34,027 nt of DNA. It comes from Vibrio galatheae (GTDB lineage Bacteria > Pseudomonadota > Gammaproteobacteria > Enterobacterales > Vibrionaceae). Shown here piece after piece: positions 1 through 8,334 of the stretch. The notes beneath the pieces were generated by a model. The model was not told the origin of the DNA, ran no database searches, and saw only the letters and a program-made list of their open reading frames with translations. The DNA is taken from positions 1 to 34,027 of the forward strand of contig NZ_JXXV01000001.1 of NCBI RefSeq assembly GCF_000967545.1, given 5' to 3'. Each line of letters begins with the position of its first letter. Within the stretch, counting starts at the first letter, position 1. Both the position numbers and the translations under genes were made by a program.

Positions 1-16
1 ACTCGGGAACCCCTCC
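1..16 (-). tRNA. tRNA-Tyr, 5' end only (cut by window edge)
   Basis: Read on the minus strand from position 16 to 1, the sequence is GGAGGGGTTCCCGAGT. This matches the acceptor strand and the start of the D arm of bacterial tRNA-Tyr (E. coli begins GGTGGGGTTCCCGAGC). The rest lies left of the window, so the anticodon cannot be read. A good promoter about 75 nt upstream supports a real tRNA gene. Another class II tRNA is less likely from these bases. Confidence 0.72.
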
Positions 17-90
17 AGGGTGTTTTCTATTCTCATTCAAGGAATAGCTTAAGTGATGTTTTCCCAACACATCTCTCAAGTGCGGAGCGA

Positions 91-118
91 ATCATAGCAA
101 ACTCGTAAAAGCTGTAAA
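91..118 (-). promoter_or_regulatory. Promoter of the tRNA transcript
   Basis: On the minus strand there is a -35 TTTACA (113-118), a 16-bp spacer and a -10 TATGAT (91-96), followed by a GC-rich stretch TCGCTCCGC where transcription should begin. GC-rich discriminators are typical of stable-RNA promoters under stringent control. The predicted leader of roughly 70 nt contains a small GATGT/ACATC hairpin before the tRNA. I see no convincing promoter for the plus-strand efflux operon; a TACAAT at 266-271 is the best -10 candidate, but its -35 is badly spaced. Confidence 0.6.
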
Positions 119-302
119 GCCTTTTCTTATAATTTTGAATCGAATGGTGCCTTTTTGGGCAAAGATGGTAGGAATTGACCATAAAGCTCAATCAATCAAC
201 GGCTTTACTTACACAATATTTCTCGCTCTTTACATTAGTTGACGTTTATATTGCGTATAACTGGCTACAATACATTGAGTTTATTAGTACAGAATTTAAA
301 TC

Positions 303-1361
303 ATGAAAAATAAAATTATTCTGAGTCTTCTTTCTCTATCTATTCTTGCGGCTGCGCCTAGCGCGTATGCCAATCGGCCTAAATCACCAGCTGTGACTGT
401 GGTGACGGAGCAGGTACAAACCCATCAAGTGTCTCAATCACTGACTTTAGTCGGTAAATTGCAGGCGGACCAAGCGGTTATTATCTCGTCGGAAGTGACA
501 GGTAAAATCGATCAAATTAGAGTCAAAGCCAAGCAACAGGTGACTCAAGGTCAAATGTTGATCAAGTTGGATGACGATAAAGCGCGTGCCGCAGTCGCGG
601 AAGCTAAGGCTTATCTCAAAGATCAGCAACGTATTTTGCAAGAATACGAACGTTTGGTGAAAAGTAATGCGATAACTCAAACGGCAATTAATGCCCAAAA
701 AGCCAACGTTGATATAGCACAGGCACGCCTAGATGCGGCGAACGCTAATCTAAAAGATTTACATATTACCGCGCCATTTGCCGGAACCGTAGGCTTTATT
801 GATTTTAGTCGTGGCAAAATGGTCACGCCAGGTACCGAATTGGTCACGTTAGACGACCTTTCTGTCATGCGTTTAGATCTCCAAGTACCGGAGCGTTATT
901 TGTCGCAACTTGCTCAAGGAATGAAGGTCAGCGCAACAACGGCGGCATGGAAAGGACAGGAGTTTAGTGGTGAAGTGGTGGGTATTGACTCACGAATTAG
1001 CCAAGAAACCCTCAATCTTCGGGTGCGAATTCACTTTGTTAACGCTGAGCAGCAATTAAAACCCGGCATGTTAGTCTCTGCAAAAATGGACTTTCTGCCC
1101 ATTGAAGCACCCATTATTCCGGTTCAAGCGCTCGAATATTCTGGTACCAAGCGTTACGTCTATGTTGTTGGTGACAATGGCAAAGCAACACGGACGGAAG
1201 TGATTCTCGGCGCGCGGGTCGACAACCAAGTCGTGATTGAGCAAGGTCTTTCTATCGGCGACAAGATTGTTGTGCAAGGCATTGTCAATATGCGCGATGG
1301 CGTGGCAGTGTCAGAACTTGGCAGTGATGGACGCCCGAAGAGCCAAGAAGGGGATAACTGA
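303..1361 (+). CDS. RND efflux periplasmic adaptor (membrane fusion protein)
   Basis: This is a 352-residue adaptor of the HlyD/AcrA family that should link an inner-membrane RND pump to an outer-membrane channel. Residues 1-23 form a Sec signal peptide ending SAYA, with no lipobox, so the protein is probably soluble in the periplasm or held only by its partner. A biotinyl-lipoyl half (about 48-90) and its mate (about 150-185, with ITAPFAGTVG) flank a helical hairpin (about 92-147). Beta-barrel and membrane-proximal regions follow, including LKPGMLVSAKM near 251. The stop codon overlaps the pump start by one base, so the two are translated as a unit. The ribosome binding site is weak. The substrate cannot be told from sequence. 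From memory, V. cholerae vexG/vexH lies near this map position; orthology is not proven. Confidence 0.93.
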   Translation: MKNKIILSLLSLSILAAAPSAYANRPKSPAVTVVTEQVQTHQVSQSLTLVGKLQADQAVIISSEVTGKIDQIRVKAKQQVTQGQMLIKLDDDKARAAVAEAKAYLKDQQRILQEYERLVKSNAITQTAINAQKANVDIAQARLDAANANLKDLHITAPFAGTVGFIDFSRGKMVTPGTELVTLDDLSVMRLDLQVPERYLSQLAQGMKVSATTAAWKGQEFSGEVVGIDSRISQETLNLRVRIHFVNAEQQLKPGMLVSAKMDFLPIEAPIIPVQALEYSGTKRYVYVVGDNGKATRTEVILGARVDNQVVIEQGLSIGDKIVVQGIVNMRDGVAVSELGSDGRPKSQEGDN

Positions 1362-4300
1362 TGCTGCTCTCAGATATCTCGGTCAAAAGGCCCATCGCAG
1401 CATTAGTGCTAAGTTTACTGCTGTGTGTGTTTGGTATTGTCTCATTTAGCAAACTTGCAGTTCGTGAGATGCCAGATATAGAAAACCCGGTTGTGTCGAT
1501 CAGCACCCGCTATGAAGGCGCATCGGCGACCATTATCGAAAGCCAGATAACCTCGGTATTGGAGGATCAACTATCGGGGATCAGTGGCATTGACGAAATA
1601 GAGTCAACGACACGTAATAGTATGTCGCGTATCACTATTACCTTTGAACTTGGTTATGATCTTAATACTGGGGTGAGTGATGTGCGTGATGCGGTTGCCA
1701 GAGCGCAACGTGCACTGCCTGATGAAGCCGATGACCCGGTGGTGTTTAAAAACAACGGTTCGGGTCAAGCCTCCTTGTACATTAACCTCAGCTCTTCCGA
1801 GATGGATCGTACTCAGTTGACCGATTATGTTGAGCGTGTGCTTCTTGACCGTTTTAGTTTGATTTCTGGCGTGAGTTCGGTCGATGTCTCGGGTGGGTTG
1901 TACAAAGTTATGTACGTCAAGCTAAAGCCAGAGCAAATGGCTGGTCGTGGTGTCACAGTGTCGGATATTACCTCGGCGCTGCGCAGTGAGAATGTTGAAA
2001 ATCCTGGTGGGGAAGTTCGCAACGACCAAATTGTTATGTCTGTTCGTACTGCGCGTAGCTATAACCAAGCCGAAGATTTTGAATACCTAGTGGTAAAACG
2101 AGCCTCAGACAACTCACCGATTTATTTGAAAGATGTCGCTGATGTTTTTATTGGTGCTGAAAACGAAAACTCGACATTCAAGAGTGATGGCGTAGTCAAC
2201 GTCAGTATGGGTATTGTTCCTCAGTCTGATGCCAATCCGCTAGAGGTAGCGACTCTTGTTCACAGAGAAGTCGATAATATTCAGCAGTTTTTGCCAGAAG
2301 GTACTCGTTTAGCGATTGACTACGACTCTACAGTTTTTATCGAACGTTCAATTACTGAGGTCTACAACACACTGTTTATTACCGGTGGTCTGGTTATCTT
2401 GGTGTTGTACATTTTCATTGGTCAAGTTCGAGCGACCTTAATCCCAGCGGTGACGGTGCCCGTGTCACTTATTTCGTCATTTATTGCCGCTTACTATTTT
2501 GGCTTTTCAATTAACCTGATTACCTTGATGGCCTTGATTTTGTCGATAGGCTTGGTGGTGGATGATGCTATCGTCGTCGTGGAGAATATCTTCCATCATA
2601 TTGAGCGTGGTGAAAAACCCTTGTTGGCCGCATACAAAGGCGCGCGTGAAGTTGGCTTTGCGGTGATAGCGACCACCTTAGTTTTGGTGATGGTGTTCTT
2701 ACCTATCTCGTTTATGGATGGCATGGTCGGCTTATTGTTCACCGAATTTTCCGTGTTGTTGGCGATGTCGGTAATTTTCTCTTCTTTAGTCGCACTGACC
2801 TTAACCCCTGTTTTGGGCAGTAAATTACTCAAAGTTAACGTTAAACCAAACCGCTTTAATCAATTGGTCGATAAAATATTTGGTTATCTTGAAGCCGGGT
2901 ACCGCAAGTTATTGCAGGCTGCTCTGAAGTGGAAATTGGCCGCACCTTTGGTGATCATGGCGTGTATTGGTGGCAGTTGGGGACTGATGAAGCAAGTGCC
3001 TGCTCAGCTCACGCCGTCAGAAGATCGCGGCGTGATGTTCGCCTTTGTGCGCGGAGCAGATGCCACCAGTTACAATCGTATGGCGGCTAATATGGATATT
3101 GTTGAGCAGCGTTTATTACCTCTGCTTGGGCAAGGTTTCCTTAAGTCGTTTAGCATTCAATCTCCTGCATTTGGTGGTAACGCCGGAGACCAAACAGGCT
3201 TTGTCATCATGATCCTTGAAGATTGGCAAGAGCGCGATGTGACCGCACAGCAGGCGTTGGGCGAGGTGCGTAAAGCGTTGGCGGGTATTGCTGATGTGCG
3301 AGCGTTCCCATTTATGCCCGGTTTTCGTGGTGGCTCTAGTGAGCCTGTTCAGTTTGTGCTTGGTGGATCGGATTATGCAGAACTGAAAGCATGGGCGGAA
3401 AAGCTAGAGCAATTGGCCGAAGAATCCCCTTACATGGAAGGTGCTGATATTAACTACTCCGAGAGAACGCCAGAACTGGTGGTGTCGGTTGATAAACAGC
3501 GTGCGGCAGAGTTGGGGATAAGCGTTGAGGATATCTCAGAAACGTTAGAAATTATGCTCGGTGGCAGAAGCGAAACAACATTTGTTGAGCGCGGAGAAGA
3601 ATACGATGTCTATCTACGCGGTGACGAAAACAGCTTTAACAACGCTTCTGATCTTAGTCAAATCTATATGCGTACTGCTTCTGGCGATTTGGTTACTTTA
3701 GATGCGGTAACCAAAATTGAAGAAGTGGCGTCATCGATTCGTTTGTCGCACTACAACAAACAAAAGGCGGTTACCATCACAGCTAACCTCTCTGACGGTT
3801 ATACCTTGGGTGATGCGTTGGACTTTCTTGACCAACAAGCGATAGACGTTCTACCTGGTGATATATCGGTCAGTTACTCAGGCGAGTCAAAAGATTACAA
3901 AGAGAACCAGTCGAGTATTCTGGTGGTGTTTGCCCTTGCGTTATTGGTGGCGTACTTAGTTCTCGCGGCTCAGTTTGAAAGTTTTGTCAATCCGCTGGTG
4001 GTAATGTTCACTGTGCCAATGGGCGTTTTTGGCGGCTTTCTTGGTCTGGTTGTGATGGGGCAAGGGCTCAATATTTACAGTCAGATTGGGATGATCATGC
4101 TGATAGGTATGGTGACGAAAAATGGGATTCTCATTGTCGAATTTGCTAACCAGCTCCGCGATCGCGGCTTTGAGTTTGAAAAAGCGATTGTCGATGCTTC
4201 AGCAAGACGGCTCCGTCCAATTATGATGACAGCATTTACCACGCTTGCGGGTGCGATTCCTTTGATTATGTCAACCGGAGCTGGGTATGAAAGCCGAGTG

Positions 4301-4483
4301 GCTGTGGGGACGGTGATCTTCTTTGGTATGGGCTTTGCCACCTTAGTGACCTTGTTTGTCATACCGGCAATGTATCGCTTGATTTCATCGGGTACCCGTT
4401 CACCGGGGTATGTTGAAGCTGAACTGAACAAAGAACTTAACCATGATGTAAAAGCGCGCACCTCTCATGGTGAGTTAAACTAG
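1361..4483 (+). CDS. RND multidrug efflux pump, inner-membrane permease (HAE-1 type)
   Basis: This is a proton-driven exporter of 1040 residues, the usual length for the AcrB/HAE-1 family. It has the expected plan: a first membrane helix (about 10-30), a large periplasmic loop, a helix bundle (about 335-500), a second periplasmic loop and a final helix bundle (about 850-1010). Proton-relay residues are visible as the Asp pair D401-D402 in GLVVDDAIVVVEN and K920 in VTKNGILIVEF. The N-terminal block with AVREMPDIENP is typical of the family. The start codon overlaps the adaptor stop by one base, and a strong terminator follows. No outer-membrane channel gene is present, so the pump presumably borrows TolC (inference). 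No regulator gene is seen in the window. Likely drugs, dyes or bile salts are a family generalisation only. Confidence 0.95.
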   Translation: MLLSDISVKRPIAALVLSLLLCVFGIVSFSKLAVREMPDIENPVVSISTRYEGASATIIESQITSVLEDQLSGISGIDEIESTTRNSMSRITITFELGYDLNTGVSDVRDAVARAQRALPDEADDPVVFKNNGSGQASLYINLSSSEMDRTQLTDYVERVLLDRFSLISGVSSVDVSGGLYKVMYVKLKPEQMAGRGVTVSDITSALRSENVENPGGEVRNDQIVMSVRTARSYNQAEDFEYLVVKRASDNSPIYLKDVADVFIGAENENSTFKSDGVVNVSMGIVPQSDANPLEVATLVHREVDNIQQFLPEGTRLAIDYDSTVFIERSITEVYNTLFITGGLVILVLYIFIGQVRATLIPAVTVPVSLISSFIAAYYFGFSINLITLMALILSIGLVVDDAIVVVENIFHHIERGEKPLLAAYKGAREVGFAVIATTLVLVMVFLPISFMDGMVGLLFTEFSVLLAMSVIFSSLVALTLTPVLGSKLLKVNVKPNRFNQLVDKIFGYLEAGYRKLLQAALKWKLAAPLVIMACIGGSWGLMKQVPAQLTPSEDRGVMFAFVRGADATSYNRMAANMDIVEQRLLPLLGQGFLKSFSIQSPAFGGNAGDQTGFVIMILEDWQERDVTAQQALGEVRKALAGIADVRAFPFMPGFRGGSSEPVQFVLGGSDYAELKAWAEKLEQLAEESPYMEGADINYSERTPELVVSVDKQRAAELGISVEDISETLEIMLGGRSETTFVERGEEYDVYLRGDENSFNNASDLSQIYMRTASGDLVTLDAVTKIEEVASSIRLSHYNKQKAVTITANLSDGYTLGDALDFLDQQAIDVLPGDISVSYSGESKDYKENQSSILVVFALALLVAYLVLAAQFESFVNPLVVMFTVPMGVFGGFLGLVVMGQGLNIYSQIGMIMLIGMVTKNGILIVEFANQLRDRGFEFEKAIVDASARRLRPIMMTAFTTLAGAIPLIMSTGAGYESRVAVGTVIFFGMGFATLVTLFVIPAMYRLISSGTRSPGYVEAELNKELNHDVKARTSHGELN

Positions 4484-4495
4484 GTGTAAAATCCA

Positions 4496-4525
4496 GGGTT
4501 GCTGTGGAAGCAGCAACCCTTCTTT
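4496..4525. terminator. Terminator between the efflux operon and the YitT gene
   Basis: A perfect 9-bp stem GGGTTGCTG / CAGCAACCC with a 6-nt loop is followed by TTCTTT. It lies 12 nt after the pump stop and 8 nt beyond the end of the converging YitT-family gene, so it probably serves the pump strand and may act on both. Confidence 0.85.
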
Positions 4526-4533
4526 AACTCGAA

Positions 4534-5133
4534 TTAGCCGTAATTGACCGAGTAACGCGTTGGTTTGTGGTTCATTGCTAAGACAAGGTTTAAAGCAATA
4601 GCACCAATAATAGACAAGATAATCACCTGCGGAGAGACAAAGAAAAATGAGGCTACCAAAATACTAAAGTCGATCGCCATTTGCGATTTTCCAACTGAGA
4701 TACCGAATTTATCTTGGATGAATAAACACAGCACATTAAAGCCACCCAAGCTCGATTTATGACGGAATAAAATCAGCATACCTAACCCCATCAACAGACC
4801 ACCCGCCACTGCACAGTAAACTTCATTGATGCTGTCTAATGAAATCACTAAATAAAGGTGATCCGCGAAAACTGATACCAAAGCACCAGAAATTGCACTA
4901 TTGATTGCAAAGCGAGCGCCAAAACGTTGCCATGCTAACAGGTAAAACGGGCAATTAGCGGCAAAATACAGGGTGCCAAAAGAGAGCGAGACAAATTGGC
5001 TCGCGAGCAGAGCAAGTCCGGTCGTACCACCAGTCAACAACGAAGCGGATTGTAAAAAGAAAACCCCTTGAGCGACGAGAAACGTCCCAGTCAAAATCGC
5101 GACCCAATCTTCTCTTCTTGAATGTTTTTCCAT
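4534..5133 (-). CDS. YitT-family (DUF161) integral membrane protein
   Basis: This is a hydrophobic protein of 199 residues with five or six predicted membrane segments. Its family-like features include LLTGGTTGLALL near residues 33-44 and HKSSLGGFNVL near 125-135. It resembles the YitT/YczE-like membrane proteins but lacks the C-terminal cytoplasmic DUF2179 domain of longer members. The transport or other function of the family is not established, and I assign none. I chose the ATG at 5133; an in-frame TTG lies one codon upstream, and neither has a clear Shine-Dalgarno sequence. It stands alone, converging on the efflux operon and divergent from glyA, with no evident functional partner. Confidence 0.85.
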   Translation of the reverse strand: MEKHSRREDWVAILTGTFLVAQGVFFLQSASLLTGGTTGLALLASQFVSLSFGTLYFAANCPFYLLAWQRFGARFAINSAISGALVSVFADHLYLVISLDSINEVYCAVAGGLLMGLGMLILFRHKSSLGGFNVLCLFIQDKFGISVGKSQMAIDFSILVASFFFVSPQVIILSIIGAIALNLVLAMNHKPTRYSVNYG

Positions 5134-5360
5134 CAAATTGAAATTTAACTACTGAATAATGGCGTGCATACTATTTAAAAAATCAGGATTTCGGTAGCTT
5201 GAGAAGGAAATTTAAGGTAAACCTATGTAATTATCGTTTTACGGAGTGTAAAGGATAAAATTGACACTTATTCGGGGCGATCGCTGTGGGTAAATGTTCA
5301 ATATGACATTCTTTGTAAAGCATTATGAAAAAACTGCATGTGAAAAAGTTGAATTTTCTC

Positions 5361-5389
5361 TTTATGCGCCAGATCAAATTATGTAGAAT
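5361..5389 (+). promoter_or_regulatory. Candidate glyA promoter
   Basis: TTTATG (5361-5366), a 17-bp spacer and TAGAAT (5384-5389) form a plausible sigma-70 promoter with a weak -35. Transcription would start near 5396, giving a leader of about 105 nt. Its placement just upstream of the PurR-type operator supports it. The rest of the 5134-5501 gap shows no other gene; a TTGACA at 5261-5266 has no matching -10. Confidence 0.45.
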
Positions 5390-5405
5390 GCGCGTCATTA
5401 GCTTG

Positions 5406-5421
5406 ATGCAAACGTTTGCGT
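5406..5421. promoter_or_regulatory. PurR-type operator upstream of glyA
   Basis: ATGCAAACGTTTGCGT contains the perfect 12-bp palindrome GCAAACGTTTGC (5408-5419), a near-exact match to the E. coli PurR box (ACGCAAACGTTTTCGT). PurR with hypoxanthine or guanine represses purine genes and, in E. coli, glyA. The site lies about 10-25 nt after the predicted start of transcription, where bound repressor would block elongation or initiation. PurR itself is not in this window. Confidence 0.85.
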
Positions 5422-5501
5422 AAGTGAAATTACGCAGATAATTCGGATCATTAGTCAGTTTTTTTGCAACTTTAAGTCTTAATCTGAGTCAGGAGATACA
5501 G

Positions 5502-6752
5502 ATGCTAAAGCGTGATATGAACATCGCAGATTACGATGCGGAACTGTTCGCAGCCATCCAAGAAGAAACTCTTCGTCAGGAAGAACACATCGAACTTATC
5601 GCTTCTGAAAACTACACCAGCCCACGTGTAATGGAAGCTCAAGGTTCTCAGCTAACAAACAAATACGCTGAAGGTTATCCAGGCAAGCGTTACTACGGTG
5701 GTTGTGAGTACGTAGATAAAGCAGAATCTCTTGCGATTGAGCGTGCGTGCCAATTGTTTGGTTGTGAGTATGCTAACGTACAGCCTCACTCTGGCTCTCA
5801 GGCAAACAGCGCTGTTTACATGGCTCTTCTCAACCCAGGCGATACAGTACTAGGTATGAGCCTAGCTCACGGCGGTCACTTGACTCATGGTTCACCAGTT
5901 AACTTTTCTGGTAAGCACTACAACGTGATTCCTTACGGTATCGACGAAGCTGGCCAAATCAACTACGACGAAATGGAACAGCTTGCACTTGAGCACAAGC
6001 CGAAGATGATCATCGGTGGTTTCTCTGCTTACTCGCAAATCGTAGATTGGGCGCGCATGCGTGAAATCGCAGACAAAGCGGGTGCTTGGTTATTCGTCGA
6101 CATGGCGCACGTAGCGGGTCTAATTGCCGCTGGTGTTTACCCAACGCCGGTACCACATGCTCACGTTGTGACAACGACAACGCACAAAACACTAGCAGGT
6201 CCACGTGGTGGCCTGATTTTGTCTAATGCTGGCGAAGAGATGTACAAAAAGCTGAACTCAGCAGTCTTCCCTGGCGGACAAGGTGGCCCTCTAATGCATG
6301 TTATCGCTGGTAAAGCGGTTGCGTTCAAAGAAGCAATGGAGCCAGAGTTCAAAGAGTACCAAGCTCGCGTGGTGAACAACGCAAAAGCGATGGTTGCTCA
6401 ATTTCAAGAGCGCGGTTACAAAATTGTGTCTAATGGTACGGAAAACCACCTGTTCCTTGTTGACCTCATCGACAAAGACATCACAGGTAAAGATGCCGAT
6501 GCAGCACTAGGTGCAGCAAACATCACAGTCAACAAAAACTCAGTACCAAACGATCCACGCAGCCCATTTGTTACGTCGGGTATCCGTGTTGGCTCTCCAG
6601 CGATTACACGTCGCGGCTTTACTGAAGCAGATGCGACTGAGCTGGCAAACTGGATGTGTGATGTGCTAGATAACATCGGCAACGAAGAAGTTATCGAAGC
6701 GACAAAAGCAAAAGTGTTAGAGATCTGTAAGCGTCTACCAGTTTACGCATAA
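5502..6752 (+). CDS. glyA: Serine hydroxymethyltransferase
   Basis: This cytoplasmic PLP enzyme converts serine and tetrahydrofolate to glycine and 5,10-methylene-tetrahydrofolate, the main source of one-carbon units for purines, thymidylate and methionine. It has 416 residues, about the E. coli GlyA length. The PLP lysine is K229 within [16 protein letters not shown], and the GSQAN block (98-102) and YYGGCEYVD (64-72) are typical. AGGAGA sits 5 nt before the ATG, a strong ribosome binding site. The gene is monocistronic, with a PurR operator upstream and a strong terminator after it. Codon use looks like that of a highly expressed gene (for example many CGT, GGT and AAC codons). Confidence 0.99.
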   Translation: MLKRDMNIADYDAELFAAIQEETLRQEEHIELIASENYTSPRVMEAQGSQLTNKYAEGYPGKRYYGGCEYVDKAESLAIERACQLFGCEYANVQPHSGSQANSAVYMALLNPGDTVLGMSLAHGGHLTHGSPVNFSGKHYNVIPYGIDEAGQINYDEMEQLALEHKPKMIIGGFSAYSQIVDWARMREIADKAGAWLFVDMAHVAGLIAAGVYPTPVPHAHVVTTTTHKTLAGPRGGLILSNAGEEMYKKLNSAVFPGGQGGPLMHVIAGKAVAFKEAMEPEFKEYQARVVNNAKAMVAQFQERGYKIVSNGTENHLFLVDLIDKDITGKDADAALGAANITVNKNSVPNDPRSPFVTSGIRVGSPAITRRGFTEADATELANWMCDVLDNIGNEEVIEATKAKVLEICKRLPVYA

Positions 6753-6775
6753 TCATTACTGTCATGATTTGATAA

Positions 6776-6801
6776 GGGCTTCCAATTGGAAGCCCTTTTT
6801 T
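6776..6801 (+). terminator. glyA terminator
   Basis: A perfect 8-bp stem GGGCTTCC / GGAAGCCC with loop AATT is followed by a run of T, starting 23 nt after the glyA stop. It is a textbook intrinsic terminator. The rest of the gap to 6905 shows nothing more than a short AAGCAT/ATGCTT hairpin at 6891-6907 at the very end of the next gene. Confidence 0.92.
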
Positions 6802-6905
6802 ATATATAAACGTTGGCAGTACAGAAGAGCCCTTAACTCTAACTTTTGGCTACACCAGTTTCGTAGCTGAATCATCAAAGTGTAAGGTACAAGCATTAGC
6901 TATGC

Positions 6906-7232
6906 TTATTTTGGCAGGCTTAATAATGTGCCTGATTTACAACTAAATGAATAGTAGTTGCGGCTCTCGCTAAATTTACCTAGGCCGCCACCATCACAAT
7001 AATCAATGTTGATATCGCGCATGGTTTCTAACGTTTCTTCACTATTGAGTGCAAACTTAGAACCGTCTGAACATATGATTCGAACACGGCCATCATCACT
7101 CACTGAATAAATGTCCACTTCAGTGTTACATAGTTCGAAAGAGGCTTCTCGAAAATTGTCTTGCTGGGTATTTGTAGCACAGCCTGTTGTTACCGCCGCA
7201 AGGGCAAGTGCGGCCAATCCTAATGTTTTCAT
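6906..7232 (-). CDS. Small cysteine-rich lipoprotein of unknown function
   Basis: I do not recognise a named family for this 108-residue protein. It begins with a lipoprotein signal peptide (MKTLGLAALALAAVTTGC). The lipobox cysteine is C18 and the next residues are A and T, with no Asp at +2, so sorting to the outer membrane is expected. The mature part of about 90 residues has exactly four further cysteines (C35, C54, C79, C98), which could form two disulfides in the periplasm. Aromatic and acidic residues are frequent, and no catalytic motif is evident. AAGGA 6 nt before the ATG supports the start. It stands alone between glyA and lipA, both separated from it by terminators, so context does not suggest a role. 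Confidence 0.82.
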   Translation of the reverse strand: MKTLGLAALALAAVTTGCATNTQQDNFREASFELCNTEVDIYSVSDDGRVRIICSDGSKFALNSEETLETMRDINIDYCDGGGLGKFSESRNYYSFSCKSGTLLSLPK

Positions 7233-7311
7233 AGTAATCCTTGGGCGTTTATTTTGTAGTAGATACAGATAAGCCTATCTAACAGCTTGGTTTCATTCAA
7301 GGAAGAATAAT

Positions 7312-7340
7312 AAAAAGGGCTGACTTATTCAGTCAACCCT
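7312..7340 (-). terminator. lipA terminator
   Basis: On the minus strand the stem AGGGTTGACT / AGTCAGCCCT (10 bp with one G-U pair, 5-nt loop) is followed by TTTTTATT, 22 nt after the lipA stop. It ends the lipB-lipA transcript and insulates the lipoprotein gene downstream. Confidence 0.88.
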
Positions 7341-7361
7341 CTCAATCGATGGCATACTTAA

Positions 7362-8327
7362 TTAATTTACTTCTATCCCTTGCGCCTGCAGATCGGCGTG
7401 GTATGAAGAACGGACAAATGGACCACAAGCGGCATGAGTAAAGCCTAGTTCTAGCGCGATCTCTTTTAGTTCGTCAAACTCAGATGGTGGAACATAGCGC
7501 TCTACTGGTAGATGGTGACGACTTGGCGCTAAGTATTGCCCAAGCGTTAGCATGGTCACGCCGTGCGCACGAAGATCTTTTAGTACTTCAACGATCTCTT
7601 CTTTGGTTTCACCCAGCCCCATCATTAGACCTGATTTGGTTGGTACGTCTGGGTGTTGCTGTTTAAATTTTTGCAGTAGCTGCAGAGACCACTTATAGTT
7701 TGCGCCCGGACGAGCTTTACGGTACAGACGTGGTGCAGTTTCTAGGTTGTGGTTGAACACATCTGGCGGATTGTCTTTCATTAGTTCCAGCGCTACGTCC
7801 ATACGACCACGGAAGTCCGGTACTAGAGTTTCAATCTTGATATTCGGGTTAAGCTGACGAATTTCACGGTTACAGTTGGCAAAGTGCTCCGCACCGCCAT
7901 CACGTAAATCATCACGGTCTACTGAGGTGATAACGACGTATTTCAACTTCATATCCGCGATGGTTTTCGCCAGTTTTTGCGGCTCTTCAGCTTCAACAGG
8001 CAGTGGACGACCATGAGCAACGTCACAGAAAGGGCAGCGGCGAGTACAGATTGCACCTAGGATCATGAAAGTTGCTGTGCCGTGATTGAAACACTCAGCA
8101 AGGTTCGGACATGATGCTTCTTCACATACAGAGTGAAGGTTGTTCTTACGCATTGCAGATTTTATATCTTGTATGCGCTGGCTGTCAGCTGGCAGCTTGA
8201 TCTTCATCCAATCAGGCTTACGCAGTATCTCTTTCTGCTCTGAAGGCATGTTTTTGACTGGAATTAATGCCATTTTGTCGGCGTCGCGATATTTAACGCC
8301 TTTTTCCATCTGGATCGGTTTGCTCAT
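7362..8327 (-). CDS. lipA: Lipoyl synthase
   Basis: This radical SAM enzyme inserts two sulfur atoms into octanoyl groups carried on the lipoyl domains of E2 subunits and GcvH, after LipB has attached the octanoate. It has 321 residues, the same length as E. coli LipA. The auxiliary cluster cysteines are C68, C73 and C79 ([13 protein letters not shown]), and the radical SAM cysteines are C94, C98 and C101 (CTRRCPFC), identical in position to E. coli. I chose the ATG at 8327: it lies 7 nt after the lipB stop and follows an AAGAGAAG purine stretch. The reading frame stays open 27 codons further upstream, but that part overlaps lipB and is not conserved. It is probably co-transcribed with lipB. 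Confidence 0.98.
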   Translation of the reverse strand: MSKPIQMEKGVKYRDADKMALIPVKNMPSEQKEILRKPDWMKIKLPADSQRIQDIKSAMRKNNLHSVCEEASCPNLAECFNHGTATFMILGAICTRRCPFCDVAHGRPLPVEAEEPQKLAKTIADMKLKYVVITSVDRDDLRDGGAEHFANCNREIRQLNPNIKIETLVPDFRGRMDVALELMKDNPPDVFNHNLETAPRLYRKARPGANYKWSLQLLQKFKQQHPDVPTKSGLMMGLGETKEEIVEVLKDLRAHGVTMLTLGQYLAPSRHHLPVERYVPPSEFDELKEIALELGFTHAACGPFVRSSYHADLQAQGIEVN

Positions 8328-8334
8328 GCTTCTC

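Noticed and set aside
5278..5290. GCGATCGC octamer and nearby GC-rich stretch upstream of glyA, considered as a regulatory repeat
   Set aside because: A single octamer palindrome with no second copy nearby and no known regulator in this lineage.
5390..5501. Possible riboswitch (glycine or other) in the long glyA leader
   Set aside because: No glycine-aptamer core or other conserved aptamer motif could be recognised; the PurR operator explains control adequately.
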